16,696 nt of DNA from Clostridia bacterium (GTDB lineage: Bacteria > Bacillota > Clostridia > Oscillospirales > Oscillospiraceae): NCBI GenBank assembly GCA_003245395.1, contig QKDF01000073.1, positions 1 through 16,696 of the forward strand, given 5' to 3'. The first letter of the stretch is position 1, and each line of letters begins with the position of its first letter. This document shows, piece by piece, positions 7,427-15,984 of the stretch. The translations under genes and the position numbers were made by a program. The notes below the pieces were generated by a model, which saw only the letters and a program-made list of their open reading frames with translations, had not been told where the DNA came from and did no database searches.

Positions 7427-7456
7427 TTGCCAAAGAACGTTCCAATGGATTATAAT
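7427..7456 (+). promoter_or_regulatory. Promoter for recG
   Basis: TTGCCA (7427-7432) and a perfect TATAAT (7451-7456) are separated by 18 bp. Transcription should start near 7463, leaving a leader of about 26 nt to the ATG at 7489. An upstream in-frame GTG at 7471 would lie only about 8 nt from that start. Confidence 0.82.
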
Positions 7457-7488
7457 GGAGACAATTTCAGGTGCAAAGGGGTGATACC

Positions 7489-9534
7489 ATGGCTGATCTG
7501 ACCACAGATGTGCGGAATATCCGGGGCATCGGGGACCAGCGGGCAAAGGCTTTGTCCAAGCTGGATATCCGCACCCTGCGGGACCTGATCTCCTATTTCC
7601 CCCGTACCTACGACGACCGGACGGCGATCAAGGCCATCGCCGATCTGCAACCGGGCGAAGCGGCCTGTGTGGCGGCCATGGTAGCCGCTGTGCCCACCCT
7701 GTCCCGGATACGAAAGGGACTGGAACTGGTCAAGCTGCGGGCGGTGGACGAGACTGGTGCCCTGGATGTGACGTTTTTTAATCAGGGCTGGCAGAAAAAC
7801 AATCTCAAAGTCGGCCAGACCTACCAGTTTTACGGCAAGGCAGAGGGAAATCTGCTGCGCCGCCAGATGGCCAACCCCGTTGTGGAACCGGAGGGCCGGG
7901 GCGAGCTGACGGGCAGGATCGTGCCGGTCTATCCCCTTACCGCCGGGGTCTCGCAGCTGATCCTCTCCCGTTCCGTACGTCAAGGGTTGGACGCCTGCGC
8001 CGATATCCTGCCAGACGTGCTGCCTGATACCGTGCGGCAGGAGCATCACCTGTGCCACATTGGTTTCGCCTATGAGAATATTCACTTTCCCGCCTCGCCG
8101 GAAGCGCTGGATGTGGCCCGGAGACGGCTGGCGTTCGAAGAGCTGTTTTTATTCACCATCGGCTTGAAGCGCCTGCGCTCCCGCCGGGACGACGTGCGGG
8201 TTCCCCCCTGCCGGGACGTGGACATGGATGTGTTTTACAAGGCGCTTCCCTTCACTTTGACCGGTGCCCAGCGCCGCTGCGTGGAGGAGGCACTGGCGGA
8301 TATGAAGGCAGGCAAACCCATGAACCGCCTTTGCCAAGGTGATGTGGGTTCCGGCAAAACCATGGTGGCCGCCGCCTGCGTGTACTTCATGGTACAAAAC
8401 GGACGGCAGGCTGCCCTGATGGCCCCCACGGAAATCTTGGCCAAGCAGCACTTTGACGGGCTGTCTCCCCTGTTGGAAACCCTGGGCATCCGCTGTGCTT
8501 TGCTCACCGGCTCCATGCCCGCCAAGATCAAGCGCGAGGCAGGCAATCAGTTGGCCGCGGGAGAACTGAATTTTGTCATCGGCACGCATGCTCTGCTGTC
8601 CGAGGGAGTGGCCTTTTCCGATCTGGGTCTGGTGGTAACGGATGAGCAGCACCGCTTCGGCGTGGCCCAGCGGGCGGCGCTTTCCGCCAAAGGCGACAGC
8701 CCCCATATGCTGGTTATGTCCGCCACGCCCATTCCCCGGACGCTGGCTCTGATTCTCTATGGCGATCTGGATGTATCTGTGATTGACGAGCTGCCTCCTG
8801 GACGGCAGAAGATCAAAACCGTGGCGGTCTCCGGGGGATACAGAGAGAGAATTTACGGCTTTCTGCGCAAGGAAATCGCCGCGGGCCGGCAGGCGTACAT
8901 CGTCTGCCCCCAGGTAGAGGAATCGGAGGAATCCGACGAGCGCAAAGCCGTGACGGAATATGCCCAGCATCTGCAGCAGGAGGTCTTCCCGGACCTGCGG
9001 GTGACCTTTGTCCACGGACGGATGAAAGCGAAGGAAAAAAACGCGGTCATGACGGCTTTTGCCAACCGGGAAACGGACATTTTGGTGGCCACAACCGTCA
9101 TTGAAGTCGGCGTGGACGTGCCAAACGCCACGGTCATGGTGGTGGAAAACGCAGAACGCTTCGGCCTGAGTCAGCTTCATCAGCTGCGGGGCCGGGTGGG
9201 CCGGGGGCAGCACCCCTCCACCTGCGTGCTGATCTCCGACCATCCCAGCGAAGAGACCCGTGCGCGTCTGCGTGTAATGGCTCAGACGGGCGACGGCTTT
9301 AAGATTGCGGAAGAGGATCTGCGTCTGCGCGGCCCGGGCGACTTTTTCGGCCTGCGCCAGCACGGACTGCCGGGCCTTAAAATCGCGGATCTGGGCTGCG
9401 ACACGCTGCTGCTGCGGGAGGCGCAGGATGCGGCGCTCTCGCTGCTCTCCGCCGACCCAGAACTGGACTCCTGCCCCGCCACAACGGCGCGGGTGGAAGA
9501 GTTGTTCGCCCAGAACGCGGATACGTTAAACTGA
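7489..9534 (+). CDS. recG: ATP-dependent DNA helicase RecG
   Basis: 681 residues, full length for the family. RecG is a monomeric SF2 translocase that remodels stalled forks, R-loops and Holliday junctions. The N-terminal region (1 to about 230) carries an RNIRGIG helix-hairpin-like start and the OB-fold wedge domain. Helicase motifs are complete: motif I GDVGSGKT (284-291), Ia MAPTEILAKQHF, motif II DEQH (385-388, the RecG form of DEAD), motif III SATPIPRTLAL (411-421), motif V ATTVIEVGVDVPNA, and motif VI QLRGRVGRG (565-573). The C-terminal TRG motif, GDGFKIAEEDLRLRGPGDFFG, is at 601-621. ATG 7489 follows AAAGGGG by 7 nt. The gene stands alone with its own promoter after the folA terminator and faces phoR tail to tail. 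Confidence 0.97.
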   Translation: MADLTTDVRNIRGIGDQRAKALSKLDIRTLRDLISYFPRTYDDRTAIKAIADLQPGEAACVAAMVAAVPTLSRIRKGLELVKLRAVDETGALDVTFFNQGWQKNNLKVGQTYQFYGKAEGNLLRRQMANPVVEPEGRGELTGRIVPVYPLTAGVSQLILSRSVRQGLDACADILPDVLPDTVRQEHHLCHIGFAYENIHFPASPEALDVARRRLAFEELFLFTIGLKRLRSRRDDVRVPPCRDVDMDVFYKALPFTLTGAQRRCVEEALADMKAGKPMNRLCQGDVGSGKTMVAAACVYFMVQNGRQAALMAPTEILAKQHFDGLSPLLETLGIRCALLTGSMPAKIKREAGNQLAAGELNFVIGTHALLSEGVAFSDLGLVVTDEQHRFGVAQRAALSAKGDSPHMLVMSATPIPRTLALILYGDLDVSVIDELPPGRQKIKTVAVSGGYRERIYGFLRKEIAAGRQAYIVCPQVEESEESDERKAVTEYAQHLQQEVFPDLRVTFVHGRMKAKEKNAVMTAFANRETDILVATTVIEVGVDVPNATVMVVENAERFGLSQLHQLRGRVGRGQHPSTCVLISDHPSEETRARLRVMAQTGDGFKIAEEDLRLRGPGDFFGLRQHGLPGLKIADLGCDTLLLREAQDAALSLLSADPELDSCPATTARVEELFAQNADTLN

Positions 9535-9623
9535 TTGCACAGGAGGTCTCTCCCAGCGCCGGGCCGCCTATTCTTTTCAGGTGGAGCGGTGCGTCCGCCG
9601 TATCAGTGAGGAACTTTTATGTC

Positions 9624-9661
9624 AAAAGGGCCGGACGGCATTTCTGCCGTCCGGCTCTTTT
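9624..9661. terminator. Shared bidirectional terminator between recG and phoR
   Basis: AAAAGGGCCGGACGGCA (9624-9640) pairs with 9645-9661 around a TTTC loop, 17 bp with one G-T pair. The outer A/T pairs give a T-run on either strand, so the hairpin can end recG (plus) and the pst-pho operon (minus, phoR stop at 9673). Positions 9535-9623 hold no gene I can support. Confidence 0.88.
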
Positions 9662-9672
9662 GTCGGTTTTTG

Positions 9673-11343
9673 TTATTCTTCCTCAAGCGGCGGGAACTTC
9701 AGCACGAAGGTTGTGCCCTTGCCCACCTCGCTGGTCAACTCCACCGTGGCACCCAAATACGCCGCGCCGTGCTTGACGATGGAAAGCCCCAGGCCGGTAC
9801 CGCCGCTGGAATGACTCTTATCCACCCGATAGAACCGCTCGAAAACACGCTCCCGAGCTTCCTTGGGGATTCCCACACCCGTATCGGACACGGTAACCCG
9901 CGCACCCGCGCCGGTATCCTCCACTGTGACTGTAACGGAGCCGTCTTCCTTGTTATAGGCCACGGCATTGTCGCACAGGTTGTAGAGAATTTCCTCCAAA
10001 ATCTGGGGTACGCCGGCCGCAAAAGCCACGGTACCCCGCACCTCCAGCATAACGTTCTTTTTTTCCGCTGCGGGACGCACTTGTTCGATGACCTGATGGG
10101 CCAATCGGAGCATATCCACGCGATCCCACAGACCTTCCTGCACGCCTTCGTCCAAGCGCGAGAGCTTGATGATGTCGTTTACCAGATGGATCAGCCGTCC
10201 CGCTTCCCGATGGATATTACCCGCAAAATGGGCCACGTCCGCGGGCTTTACCAGTCCGTTTTCCAGAATTTCCGCCGTGCCGGAGATAGCAGTCAGGGGC
10301 GTTTTCAGCTCGTGAGAAACATTGGCGGTAAACTCCCGCCGCAGGCTCTCCCGCTGCTCCCGCTCCGTCACGTCCAGAATGACCAGAACCGCGCCGCTCA
10401 GGTGTCCGTCCTGCAGCACCGGGCTGGCGATTACCTGGCGGCATCGCTCATCTTTTTCCAGCATCCGCTCGCTGCGGCGTCCGGCCAGAGCCTCCTCCAC
10501 ACAGCGGCGGAAGCCCTCTTCCCTGCTGAGAACGTACACGCTGGTCTCACCGGGCTTGGGCTGACAATCCGTCTCCAGCAGAGCCAGGGCGGCCGAGTTG
10601 TTGGACAGCACCCGAGTCCGGGTATCCAGCACCAGAAAGCCCTCGCTCATGTTCTCGGTAATGGCGGAAAATTCCTCCTGCCGCCGACGCAGCTGCGTAA
10701 TTTGCTTGTTGATCTGGCGATTCTGCGCCCGGAGCTTAGCCATCAGGGGAGTCAGCTCATCGTACAGATCTTCGTCTTTCAGCCCCGGTCCGCTCAAATC
10801 CAGGGCGTTGATGGGCTGCACAATCTGTCGGGATACCCGGGACGCCAGCACCGCGGCCAGCGCCAGCGCCGCCAGAATGACAATCGCCATCGGCTGAAGC
10901 GCCTGCAGCACCAACTTCCACACGGAATACTGCGTATCGGCCACCCGGATCACGGTACTGTCGTCCAGGCGCAGGGCGCTGTAGATCGTCTGCTGCTCCA
11001 GCGTACTGGAATAACGCACAGCCGTGCCCCGGCCCTGTGTCATGGCCTGTTTGACCTCCTCGCGGTCGGCGTGGTTCTCCATTTTGGAGGCGTCCTCCCA
11101 ACTGTCGTAGAGAACCGTACCGTCCTTGGCAATCCAGGTCACACGGCTGGCGGGACTCAGTCCGTCGAAAAAGGCTTCTCCGCTTTTTTCTACGCCCTGG
11201 GCAATGTAAACGGCCTGATTGTGCAGATCATCCTCCACACGGTTTTGAAAATATCCGTGCAGCACGCCCACAATCAGCACCAACGCCGCCAGCAGCGCCG
11301 CCAGCGACACGGTGAGAATGGAGCGAAATATTCGTTTCGTCAT
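9673..11343 (-). CDS. phoR: PhoR-type sensor histidine kinase
   Basis: 556 residues. TM1 (about 9-30) and TM2 (about 149-169) bracket an extracytoplasmic domain of about 115 residues. A HAMP-like linker and coiled coil (about 170-225) follow, then a PAS domain (about 226-325) and the HisKA dimerisation domain with NVSHELKTP, where H344 is the phospho-acceptor. The ATPase domain has the N box NLCDNA (455-460), G1 box DTGVGIP (487-493), FERFYRVD and G2 GTGLGLSIVKH (515-525). All catalytic motifs are intact. PhoR-type kinases phosphorylate the PhoB/PhoP regulator when phosphate is low, through contact with the Pst transporter and PhoU; they do not generally bind phosphate directly. Start 11343 has AGAGGAAA a few bases upstream. 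It lies 15 bp after the response regulator gene, and it is the last gene of the phosphate operon before a terminator. Confidence 0.95.
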   Translation of the reverse strand: MTKRIFRSILTVSLAALLAALVLIVGVLHGYFQNRVEDDLHNQAVYIAQGVEKSGEAFFDGLSPASRVTWIAKDGTVLYDSWEDASKMENHADREEVKQAMTQGRGTAVRYSSTLEQQTIYSALRLDDSTVIRVADTQYSVWKLVLQALQPMAIVILAALALAAVLASRVSRQIVQPINALDLSGPGLKDEDLYDELTPLMAKLRAQNRQINKQITQLRRRQEEFSAITENMSEGFLVLDTRTRVLSNNSAALALLETDCQPKPGETSVYVLSREEGFRRCVEEALAGRRSERMLEKDERCRQVIASPVLQDGHLSGAVLVILDVTEREQRESLRREFTANVSHELKTPLTAISGTAEILENGLVKPADVAHFAGNIHREAGRLIHLVNDIIKLSRLDEGVQEGLWDRVDMLRLAHQVIEQVRPAAEKKNVMLEVRGTVAFAAGVPQILEEILYNLCDNAVAYNKEDGSVTVTVEDTGAGARVTVSDTGVGIPKEARERVFERFYRVDKSHSSGGTGLGLSIVKHGAAYLGATVELTSEVGKGTTFVLKFPPLEEE

Positions 11344-11358
11344 CGTATTTCCTCTGCC

Positions 11359-12027
11359 TTATACGTTCTCACCAATTTTATAGCCATAGCCCCGAACGGT
11401 CTCGATGCACTCGCCCGCCGCACCCAGCTTCTGACGCAGGGTGCGGACGTGAACGTCCACGGTGCGGGTTTCGCCCGTAAAGGCGTAGCCCCAGACGCTT
11501 TCAATCAGCTGTTCCCGTGTGAAAACCGTACCCTTATTTTTCAGCAGCAGGCACAAAAGCTCATATTCCTTCTGGGTCAGCATCACGTCGGCGCCTCCGG
11601 CCTGCACCACATGCTTGGATGGAATGACCAACAGGCTGCCCGCCCGGTACTCATCCGCCTCCTGCTCCGTCCGGCGCAGCAGCGCCCGGATGCGGGAGAG
11701 CAGTTCCATCATACCGAAGGGCTTCGCCACATAGTCGTCTGCGCCGCCGTCCAGTCCCAGCACCTTGTCATATTCCGTGCTCTTTGCCGTGAGCAGGATG
11801 ATGGGCAGCTTGGCGGTCTGGGGAGCCGCCCGGAGTTTTTTCAGAATGGTGAGGCCATCCTCCTCCGGCAGCATGATGTCCAGCAAAATCAGATTCGGCA
11901 TTGTCTGCTCACAGGCTGCCCAAAACTGGGACGGCAGGGCAAAGCCCCGCGCTTCCATGCCCTGGGCGCTGAGCGTATAGATGACGAAATCCCGGATGCT
12001 CTCGTCATCCTCCAGTAAATAGATCAT
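11359..12027 (-). CDS. phoB: PhoB/PhoP-type response regulator (OmpR family)
   Basis: 222 residues. The receiver domain (1 to about 117) has the acidic pocket E6-D7-D8, phospho-acceptor D50 in LILLDIMLP, T80 and K102 in AKPF. The C-terminal winged helix (about 128-222) is OmpR-type, seen as LTQKEYELLCLLLKNKG, FTREQLIESVWG and the recognition stretch TRTVDVHVRTLRQKLG, and it ends with VRGYGYKI. The ATG at 12027 is preceded by a nearly perfect AGAAGGAGGT ribosome site; extending upstream to another ATG would add about 41 residues with no homology. It is partnered with the PhoR-type kinase 15 bp downstream. Its position inside the pst operon indicates control of phosphate-starvation genes, including this operon itself, although the operator upstream of pstS is outside the window. 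Gram-positive naming would be phoP. Confidence 0.95.
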   Translation of the reverse strand: MIYLLEDDESIRDFVIYTLSAQGMEARGFALPSQFWAACEQTMPNLILLDIMLPEEDGLTILKKLRAAPQTAKLPIILLTAKSTEYDKVLGLDGGADDYVAKPFGMMELLSRIRALLRRTEQEADEYRAGSLLVIPSKHVVQAGGADVMLTQKEYELLCLLLKNKGTVFTREQLIESVWGYAFTGETRTVDVHVRTLRQKLGAAGECIETVRGYGYKIGENV

Positions 12028-12080
12028 AGGACCTCCTTCTGCGGTTACACCCGACCGGGCGATCTTCTCCGCCCCGCCGG

Positions 12081-12740
12081 TCAGATCAGCTGCTGTTCGT
12101 TGATCATCAACTTGAACTGCAGTCCCAGCCGCTCCGCCGCCTTGCGGCACAGCAGCATCCGCTGCATGAAAATCTCAAAGTAATCCATCACGGAGCCATA
12201 CTTCGTATCCACCGTCAGCTTCAGCTTAATGAGCGTGTGTTCCTCATTGATCTTCAGCGTGGACTTTTTCGCCGAATAATTTACCCGGTCGTGAATGTCG
12301 AAGCTCTGCGGGTCCGTGTTGCGCACACGGCTGCGGCGAACATCCGATTTGTCCGCCAGAATCAGCGCCGCCGCGATGTCGGACACCGGCTGTCCGGTAC
12401 CCTCGTCGTGGTTGCCGATAGCTGTGACGATCTCGGCAATCTCCGCCGGATCACAGTGGAGGTTATCCAGGATGCGAAATGCCATCACTGCCCCGGACTG
12501 CGAGTGGTCCACCCGGTTGACCAGGTTCCCAATGTCGTGCAGGAACCCGGCGATTTTGACCAGCTCCACCTCCCGGGCCGGATGCCCCAGTGTCGCCAAA
12601 ATATAAGCGGCGGTATCCGCCACCAGGGTGACATGGGCGAAGCTATGCTCCGTATAGCCCAGGGTAATGAGCGATTCATCCGCCTTTTCAATGTAGGTAC
12701 GGATAGCCGCGTCACGTTTCACATCCTCAAAGGTCAGCAT
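12081..12740 (-). CDS. HD-domain protein in the phosphate operon
   Basis: 219 residues, soluble. It has the HD-superfamily metal-binding set: H36 (EHSFAHV), H68-D69 (AGFLHDIG), a further H79, H111 in GNHDEG, and D130 (LILADKSD). The rest of the chain after about residue 150 (DRVNYSAKKSTLKI...) is a less distinctive alpha/beta tail. HD proteins are mostly metal-dependent phosphohydrolases acting on nucleotides, cyclic nucleotides or (p)ppGpp. This one lacks the RelA/SpoT synthetase domain and the HD-GYP motif, so its substrate is not known. It lies 34 bp after phoU and 53 bp before phoB in one orientation, so it is probably co-transcribed with the phosphate system. AGGAGG stands about 9 nt before ATG 12740, so it should be well translated. 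HD-fold call is firm; enzymatic activity is likely, and role is unassigned. Confidence 0.88.
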   Translation of the reverse strand: MLTFEDVKRDAAIRTYIEKADESLITLGYTEHSFAHVTLVADTAAYILATLGHPAREVELVKIAGFLHDIGNLVNRVDHSQSGAVMAFRILDNLHCDPAEIAEIVTAIGNHDEGTGQPVSDIAAALILADKSDVRRSRVRNTDPQSFDIHDRVNYSAKKSTLKINEEHTLIKLKLTVDTKYGSVMDYFEIFMQRMLLCRKAAERLGLQFKLMINEQQLI

Positions 12741-12774
12741 GGATTCTCTCCTCCTTCCGGCGGCTTTTGCGCCG

Positions 12775-13422
12775 TCAGTTGCCGCTTTTATGAACGCCGG
12801 TGATGGAATACTCCACCCACTCGGCCACGTTGGTTGCGTGGTCGCCGATGCGCTCGAAATACTTGGCCACCATCAGCAGATCCAGCGCCAGCTCTCCCTG
12901 GGTGCTGTCAGCCGCGATCAGCTCCAGAATCTCTCGGCGCACCTGCTCGAACAGCGCGTCCACCTCGTCGTCCGCCTTGTACACGGACCGGGCCAGGTCC
13001 AGATCCCGCTTGACAAAGGAATCAACGCTGTTGGTCACCATGTGAATCGTGGCCCGGGCCATGTCCCCGATGTGGGTACGCCCTTTTTCCGACGCCGCCG
13101 CCACATAGTTGCTCAGTTCCGCGATATCCGCGGCCTGATCGCCGATGCGCTCCAAATCCGAAATCATTTTTAGTGCCGCGGAAACTTCCCGCAGATCTTT
13201 GGCCACCGGCTGCTGCTGCAGAAGGAGCTTCAGGCACATGCCCTCCACATCTCGCTCGGCCTGGTCGATCTCCTGCTCTGTTTCCTTCGCCTTCTCCGCC
13301 ATGTCGGCGTCCTGCTCCAGCAGAGACTTCACCGCCGCGGAGATCGCATCCTCGCACAGCGCGCCCATGCGGATCATCTCAATGTGCAGCTTTTCGAGCT
13401 GCTCGTCAAATTTTGTTCTCAT
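12775..13422 (-). CDS. phoU: Phosphate-transport regulatory protein PhoU
   Basis: 215 residues, all-helical, with two similar PhoU repeats. Each carries the metal-cluster motif E-R-I-G-D: E91-D95 in DLERIGDQAADIAE and E190-D194 in YFERIGDHATNVAEW. PhoU is a peripheral cytosolic protein that couples the state of the Pst transporter to PhoR and damps phosphate uptake when phosphate is sufficient. ATG 13422 gives the typical start MRTKFDEQLEKL and is preceded by a purine-rich site (AAGGGGAG) that begins at the pstB stop. Upstream in-frame starts would lie inside pstB. It sits 13 bp downstream of pstB. Confidence 0.96.
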   Translation of the reverse strand: MRTKFDEQLEKLHIEMIRMGALCEDAISAAVKSLLEQDADMAEKAKETEQEIDQAERDVEGMCLKLLLQQQPVAKDLREVSAALKMISDLERIGDQAADIAELSNYVAAASEKGRTHIGDMARATIHMVTNSVDSFVKRDLDLARSVYKADDEVDALFEQVRREILELIAADSTQGELALDLLMVAKYFERIGDHATNVAEWVEYSITGVHKSGN

Positions 13423-13435
13423 GCTCCCACTCCCC

Positions 13436-14191
13436 TTAGCCGAACCGGCCTGTGATGTAATCTTCCGTCCGCTTGTCCTGCGGATTGGAGAAAATCTGCT
13501 CCGTATCCCCAAATTCCACCAGCTCGCCCAACAGGAAGAAGGCCGTTTTATCCGACACACGGGCGGCCTGCTGCATATTGTGGGTCACCATGATTACAGT
13601 ATAGCGGTTCTTCAGCTCCACTGCAAGATCTTCGATCTTGGAAGTGGAAATCGGGTCCAAGGCGCTGGTGGATTCGTCCATCAGCAGCACCTCAGGCTCC
13701 ACGGCCAGCGCCCGGGCGATGCACAGCCGCTGCTGCTGTCCGCCGGACAGGCCCAGAGCCGATTTGCGCAGACGGTCCTTCACCTCGTCCCAGATGGCGG
13801 CATCTCGCAGAGATTTCTCCACGATCTCATCCAGCCGGCTCCGGGCACGAATACCGTGGGTCCGGGGACCGTAGGCCACGTTGTCGTAAATGCTCATGGG
13901 GAAGGGATTGGCCTTCTGAAAGACCATGCCCACCTGCTTGCGCAGCCCCGTTACATCCACCGACGGGTCGTAAATATGCTGCTCATGAAACAGCACCTGA
14001 CCCTCAATGCGCACACCGGGGATCAGATCGTTCATACGGTTGAGCGTCTTTAGAAATGTGGACTTTCCGCAGCCGGAAGGTCCGATCAGAGCGGTGATGC
14101 AATGCTCAGGAATCGCCACGCCGATCTTCTGGAGTGCCTGGTGGGAACCGTACCACAGGTCCAGATCCTTTGTCTCAATAATGGTAGCCAT
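13436..14191 (-). CDS. pstB: Phosphate ABC transporter ATP-binding protein PstB
   Basis: 251 residues, the standard PstB length. It powers phosphate import as a dimer under PstC-PstA. Walker A is GPSGCGKST (37-45), followed by [11 protein letters not shown], the PstB-typical phrase. The Q-loop is at [19 protein letters not shown] (90-108), signature LSGGQQQR at 148-155, Walker B VLLMDE with E173 as catalytic base, and switch H204 in MVTHNMQQA. The usual MDEPTSALDP reads [10 protein letters not shown] here: Ser replaces the common Pro after the catalytic Glu, a mild substitution not expected to abolish function. Start 14191 has GGAGAG upstream. Gaps are 12 bp to pstA and 13 bp to phoU. Confidence 0.97.
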   Translation of the reverse strand: MATIIETKDLDLWYGSHQALQKIGVAIPEHCITALIGPSGCGKSTFLKTLNRMNDLIPGVRIEGQVLFHEQHIYDPSVDVTGLRKQVGMVFQKANPFPMSIYDNVAYGPRTHGIRARSRLDEIVEKSLRDAAIWDEVKDRLRKSALGLSGGQQQRLCIARALAVEPEVLLMDESTSALDPISTSKIEDLAVELKNRYTVIMVTHNMQQAARVSDKTAFFLLGELVEFGDTEQIFSNPQDKRTEDYITGRFG

Positions 14192-14203
14192 GCAATCTCT
14201 CCG

Positions 14204-15049
14204 TTACTTCTTCAATTTCCGGCCCACCAGGTTGGCGGACAGGTTGATCAGCAACGTCAGCAGCAGCAGGATCGCGGCGATGCCAAAGGCCACGCCGGTC
14301 TCACCACGCTCGCTGGCGTAGACATACAGTGCCACGGTCAGCGTGGCGGACGAGGAATGAAGGGACGTCCAGAAGCCGTTGAGCACCAGACCGAAGCCCG
14401 CGGTGAACAGCAGAGCGGCCGACTCGCCCACAATGCGCCCCACTGCCAGGATGCAGCCGGTGACGATTCCGTCCACCGCGCCGGGCAGCACCACGGTGCG
14501 CACCATGTGCCACTTGCCGGAACCCAGAGCCAGCGCGCCCTCCCGGTAGGATTGCGGTACGGTTTTAAGGCTCTCCTGTGTCGTGCGGACAATGGTGGGC
14601 AGGATCATGATTACCAGTGTCAGGCCGCCGGATAAAATGCCGTACTGGAGATTGAGCTTCTGCACGAAAATCAGCATGCCCACCAGACCGAAGATGATGG
14701 AGGGGATACCGGCCAGGGACTCGGTTGCGAATTCGATGACAGCCGAAATACGGCGGCTGGTGGCGTATTCCGTAAGATAGATGGCGGCGCCCACACCCAG
14801 CGGCAGCACAACCACCATGGCCACCAAAATGATATACAGTGTGTTTAAAATATTGGGCAGGATTCCGATGGTGTTTTTCAGATAGCTGGACTGGGAAGAA
14901 ACCAGGTTCCAGCTGAGGTTGGGGATACCGCGGTAAAAGATATACCCGATCAGGAAGATCAGAAGCGCACAGGTGATGCCGGCACTCACATAGAGGAGAG
15001 CACGCATGGCTCGCTCATACACCCGGCGGCGCAGGGAACGATTTTCCAT
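14204..15049 (-). CDS. pstA: Phosphate ABC transporter permease PstA
   Basis: 281 residues with six hydrophobic segments: about 15-40, 68-92, 105-130, 136-155, 190-215 and 255-275. The cytoplasmic EAA loop, where PstB docks, reads YREGALALGSGKWHMVRTVVLPGA (about 168-191), followed by GIVTGCILAVGRIVGESAALLFTAG, the PstA-typical stretch. IPSIIFGLVG precedes it. It forms the membrane channel with PstC. ATG 15049 has GGAGGG upstream, the site overlapping the end of pstC; the pstC stop is only 3 bp away, so the two permeases are probably translationally coupled. Confidence 0.96.
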   Translation of the reverse strand: MENRSLRRRVYERAMRALLYVSAGITCALLIFLIGYIFYRGIPNLSWNLVSSQSSYLKNTIGILPNILNTLYIILVAMVVVLPLGVGAAIYLTEYATSRRISAVIEFATESLAGIPSIIFGLVGMLIFVQKLNLQYGILSGGLTLVIMILPTIVRTTQESLKTVPQSYREGALALGSGKWHMVRTVVLPGAVDGIVTGCILAVGRIVGESAALLFTAGFGLVLNGFWTSLHSSSATLTVALYVYASERGETGVAFGIAAILLLLTLLINLSANLVGRKLKK

Positions 15050-15052
15050 GAC

Positions 15053-15979
15053 TTAACCCTCCCTCTTCCGTTTAATAAACAGGTTGAGCATCGCGTTGAT
15101 GAGCATGATGAACAGGAACAGCACCAACCCGATGGAGAACAGCGACTGCTGGAACAAACTCCCCACGGCGGCATAGGACATGCCAGAGGCGATGGCCGTG
15201 GTCAAAAACCGCACGGAGGTCAGAAGTCCCGGCATGTTGGCCACGTTGCCCGAAACCATGATGATGGCCATAGCCTCGCCGATGGCACGGCCCACGCCCA
15301 GTACCACCGCGGCGGCCACACCGCTGCGGGCGGCGGGCAGAGACACACGGAAGATGGTCTCCGTCTCTGTGGCACCCAGGGCCAGCGACGCCTCCTCATA
15401 CTCCCGTGGCACGGCGTTGAGCGCCGTCTCCGACACATTGATGATGGAGGGCAGAATCATGATGGCCAGCACCAAAATCGCCGCCAGCAGGCAGGCGCCG
15501 GAGCTAAGACCGAAGATCTTTTGGATCGCAGGCACCAGCACGATCATACCAACCAGACCGTAGACCACCGAGGGAATTCCCGCCAGCAGCTCCACAGCCC
15601 CGCGGAGCAGGGCCGCAATCTTGGGGGGCGCCGCCTTCGACAGGAACACGGCGGTGAACAGTCCCACGGGAACACCCAGTACGATGGCCCCCGCCGTGCC
15701 GTAAACGGATGTAAGGATGAAGGGCAGAATACCGAAGGACGGCTCCACCGTGGTGGCGGTAGGCTGCCACACCTGGCCCAGAAGGAAATCCTTCAGGCCG
15801 ATCTGACGGATGGCCGGGATACCGGAGATGAACAGATAGATACTGATGCACAGGACGAAGCCCACTGCCAGAATGCCACACAGCAGAAACAACGTGTGCA
15901 TGACAAGCTCCAGAGTGTGCTTCGCGCCTCCCCCGGCAGAGCGGGGGAGGCTCTTTTTCTCACGAAGCATCTGATTCAT
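15053..15979 (-). CDS. pstC: Phosphate ABC transporter permease PstC
   Basis: 308 residues. A short positively charged N-terminus precedes six hydrophobic segments. Family signatures are VEPSFGILPFILTSVYGT (about 78-95), ELLAGIPSVVYGLVG (about 129-143), the EAA loop YEEASLALGATETETIFRVSLP (about 193-214) and VLGVGRAIGEAMAIIMVSGN. With PstA it forms the phosphate channel. Two starts are possible: ATG 15979 and ATG 15970, three codons later; a weak AAGAGA site sits closer to the first and at a more normal distance from the second. The pstS stop lies 5 bp upstream, so coupling to pstS translation is likely and could make up for the weak site. The first ATG is kept. Confidence 0.95.
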   Translation of the reverse strand: MNQMLREKKSLPRSAGGGAKHTLELVMHTLFLLCGILAVGFVLCISIYLFISGIPAIRQIGLKDFLLGQVWQPTATTVEPSFGILPFILTSVYGTAGAIVLGVPVGLFTAVFLSKAAPPKIAALLRGAVELLAGIPSVVYGLVGMIVLVPAIQKIFGLSSGACLLAAILVLAIMILPSIINVSETALNAVPREYEEASLALGATETETIFRVSLPAARSGVAAAVVLGVGRAIGEAMAIIMVSGNVANMPGLLTSVRFLTTAIASGMSYAAVGSLFQQSLFSIGLVLFLFIMLINAMLNLFIKRKREG

Positions 15980-15984
15980 ATCTC

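Noticed and set aside
8149..9363. A 404-codon open frame on the minus strand inside recG
   Set aside because: Antisense to the intact helicase motifs, no recognisable domain and no ribosome site; treated as a shadow of recG.
9535..9623. AGGAGG after the recG stop as a sign of a small gene
   Set aside because: No start codon stands at a suitable distance, and the later ATG at 9619 runs directly into the terminator hairpin.
9619..12018. A 799-codon open frame on the plus strand opposite phoR and phoB
   Set aside because: It lies wholly antisense to two well-matched genes, reads as low-meaning sequence rich in Gln, His and Arg, and begins at the recG/phoR terminator. It is the expected by-product of GC-biased codons on the other strand.
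12741..12774. Small GC hairpin between phoU and the HD gene as a terminator or attenuator
   Set aside because: The stem is only about four to five pairs with no following T-run; it is probably incidental.
13624..13639. Short inverted repeat around AAGATCTTCGATCTT within pstB
   Set aside because: It lies inside coding sequence with no T-run and is explained by the codons of a conserved helix.
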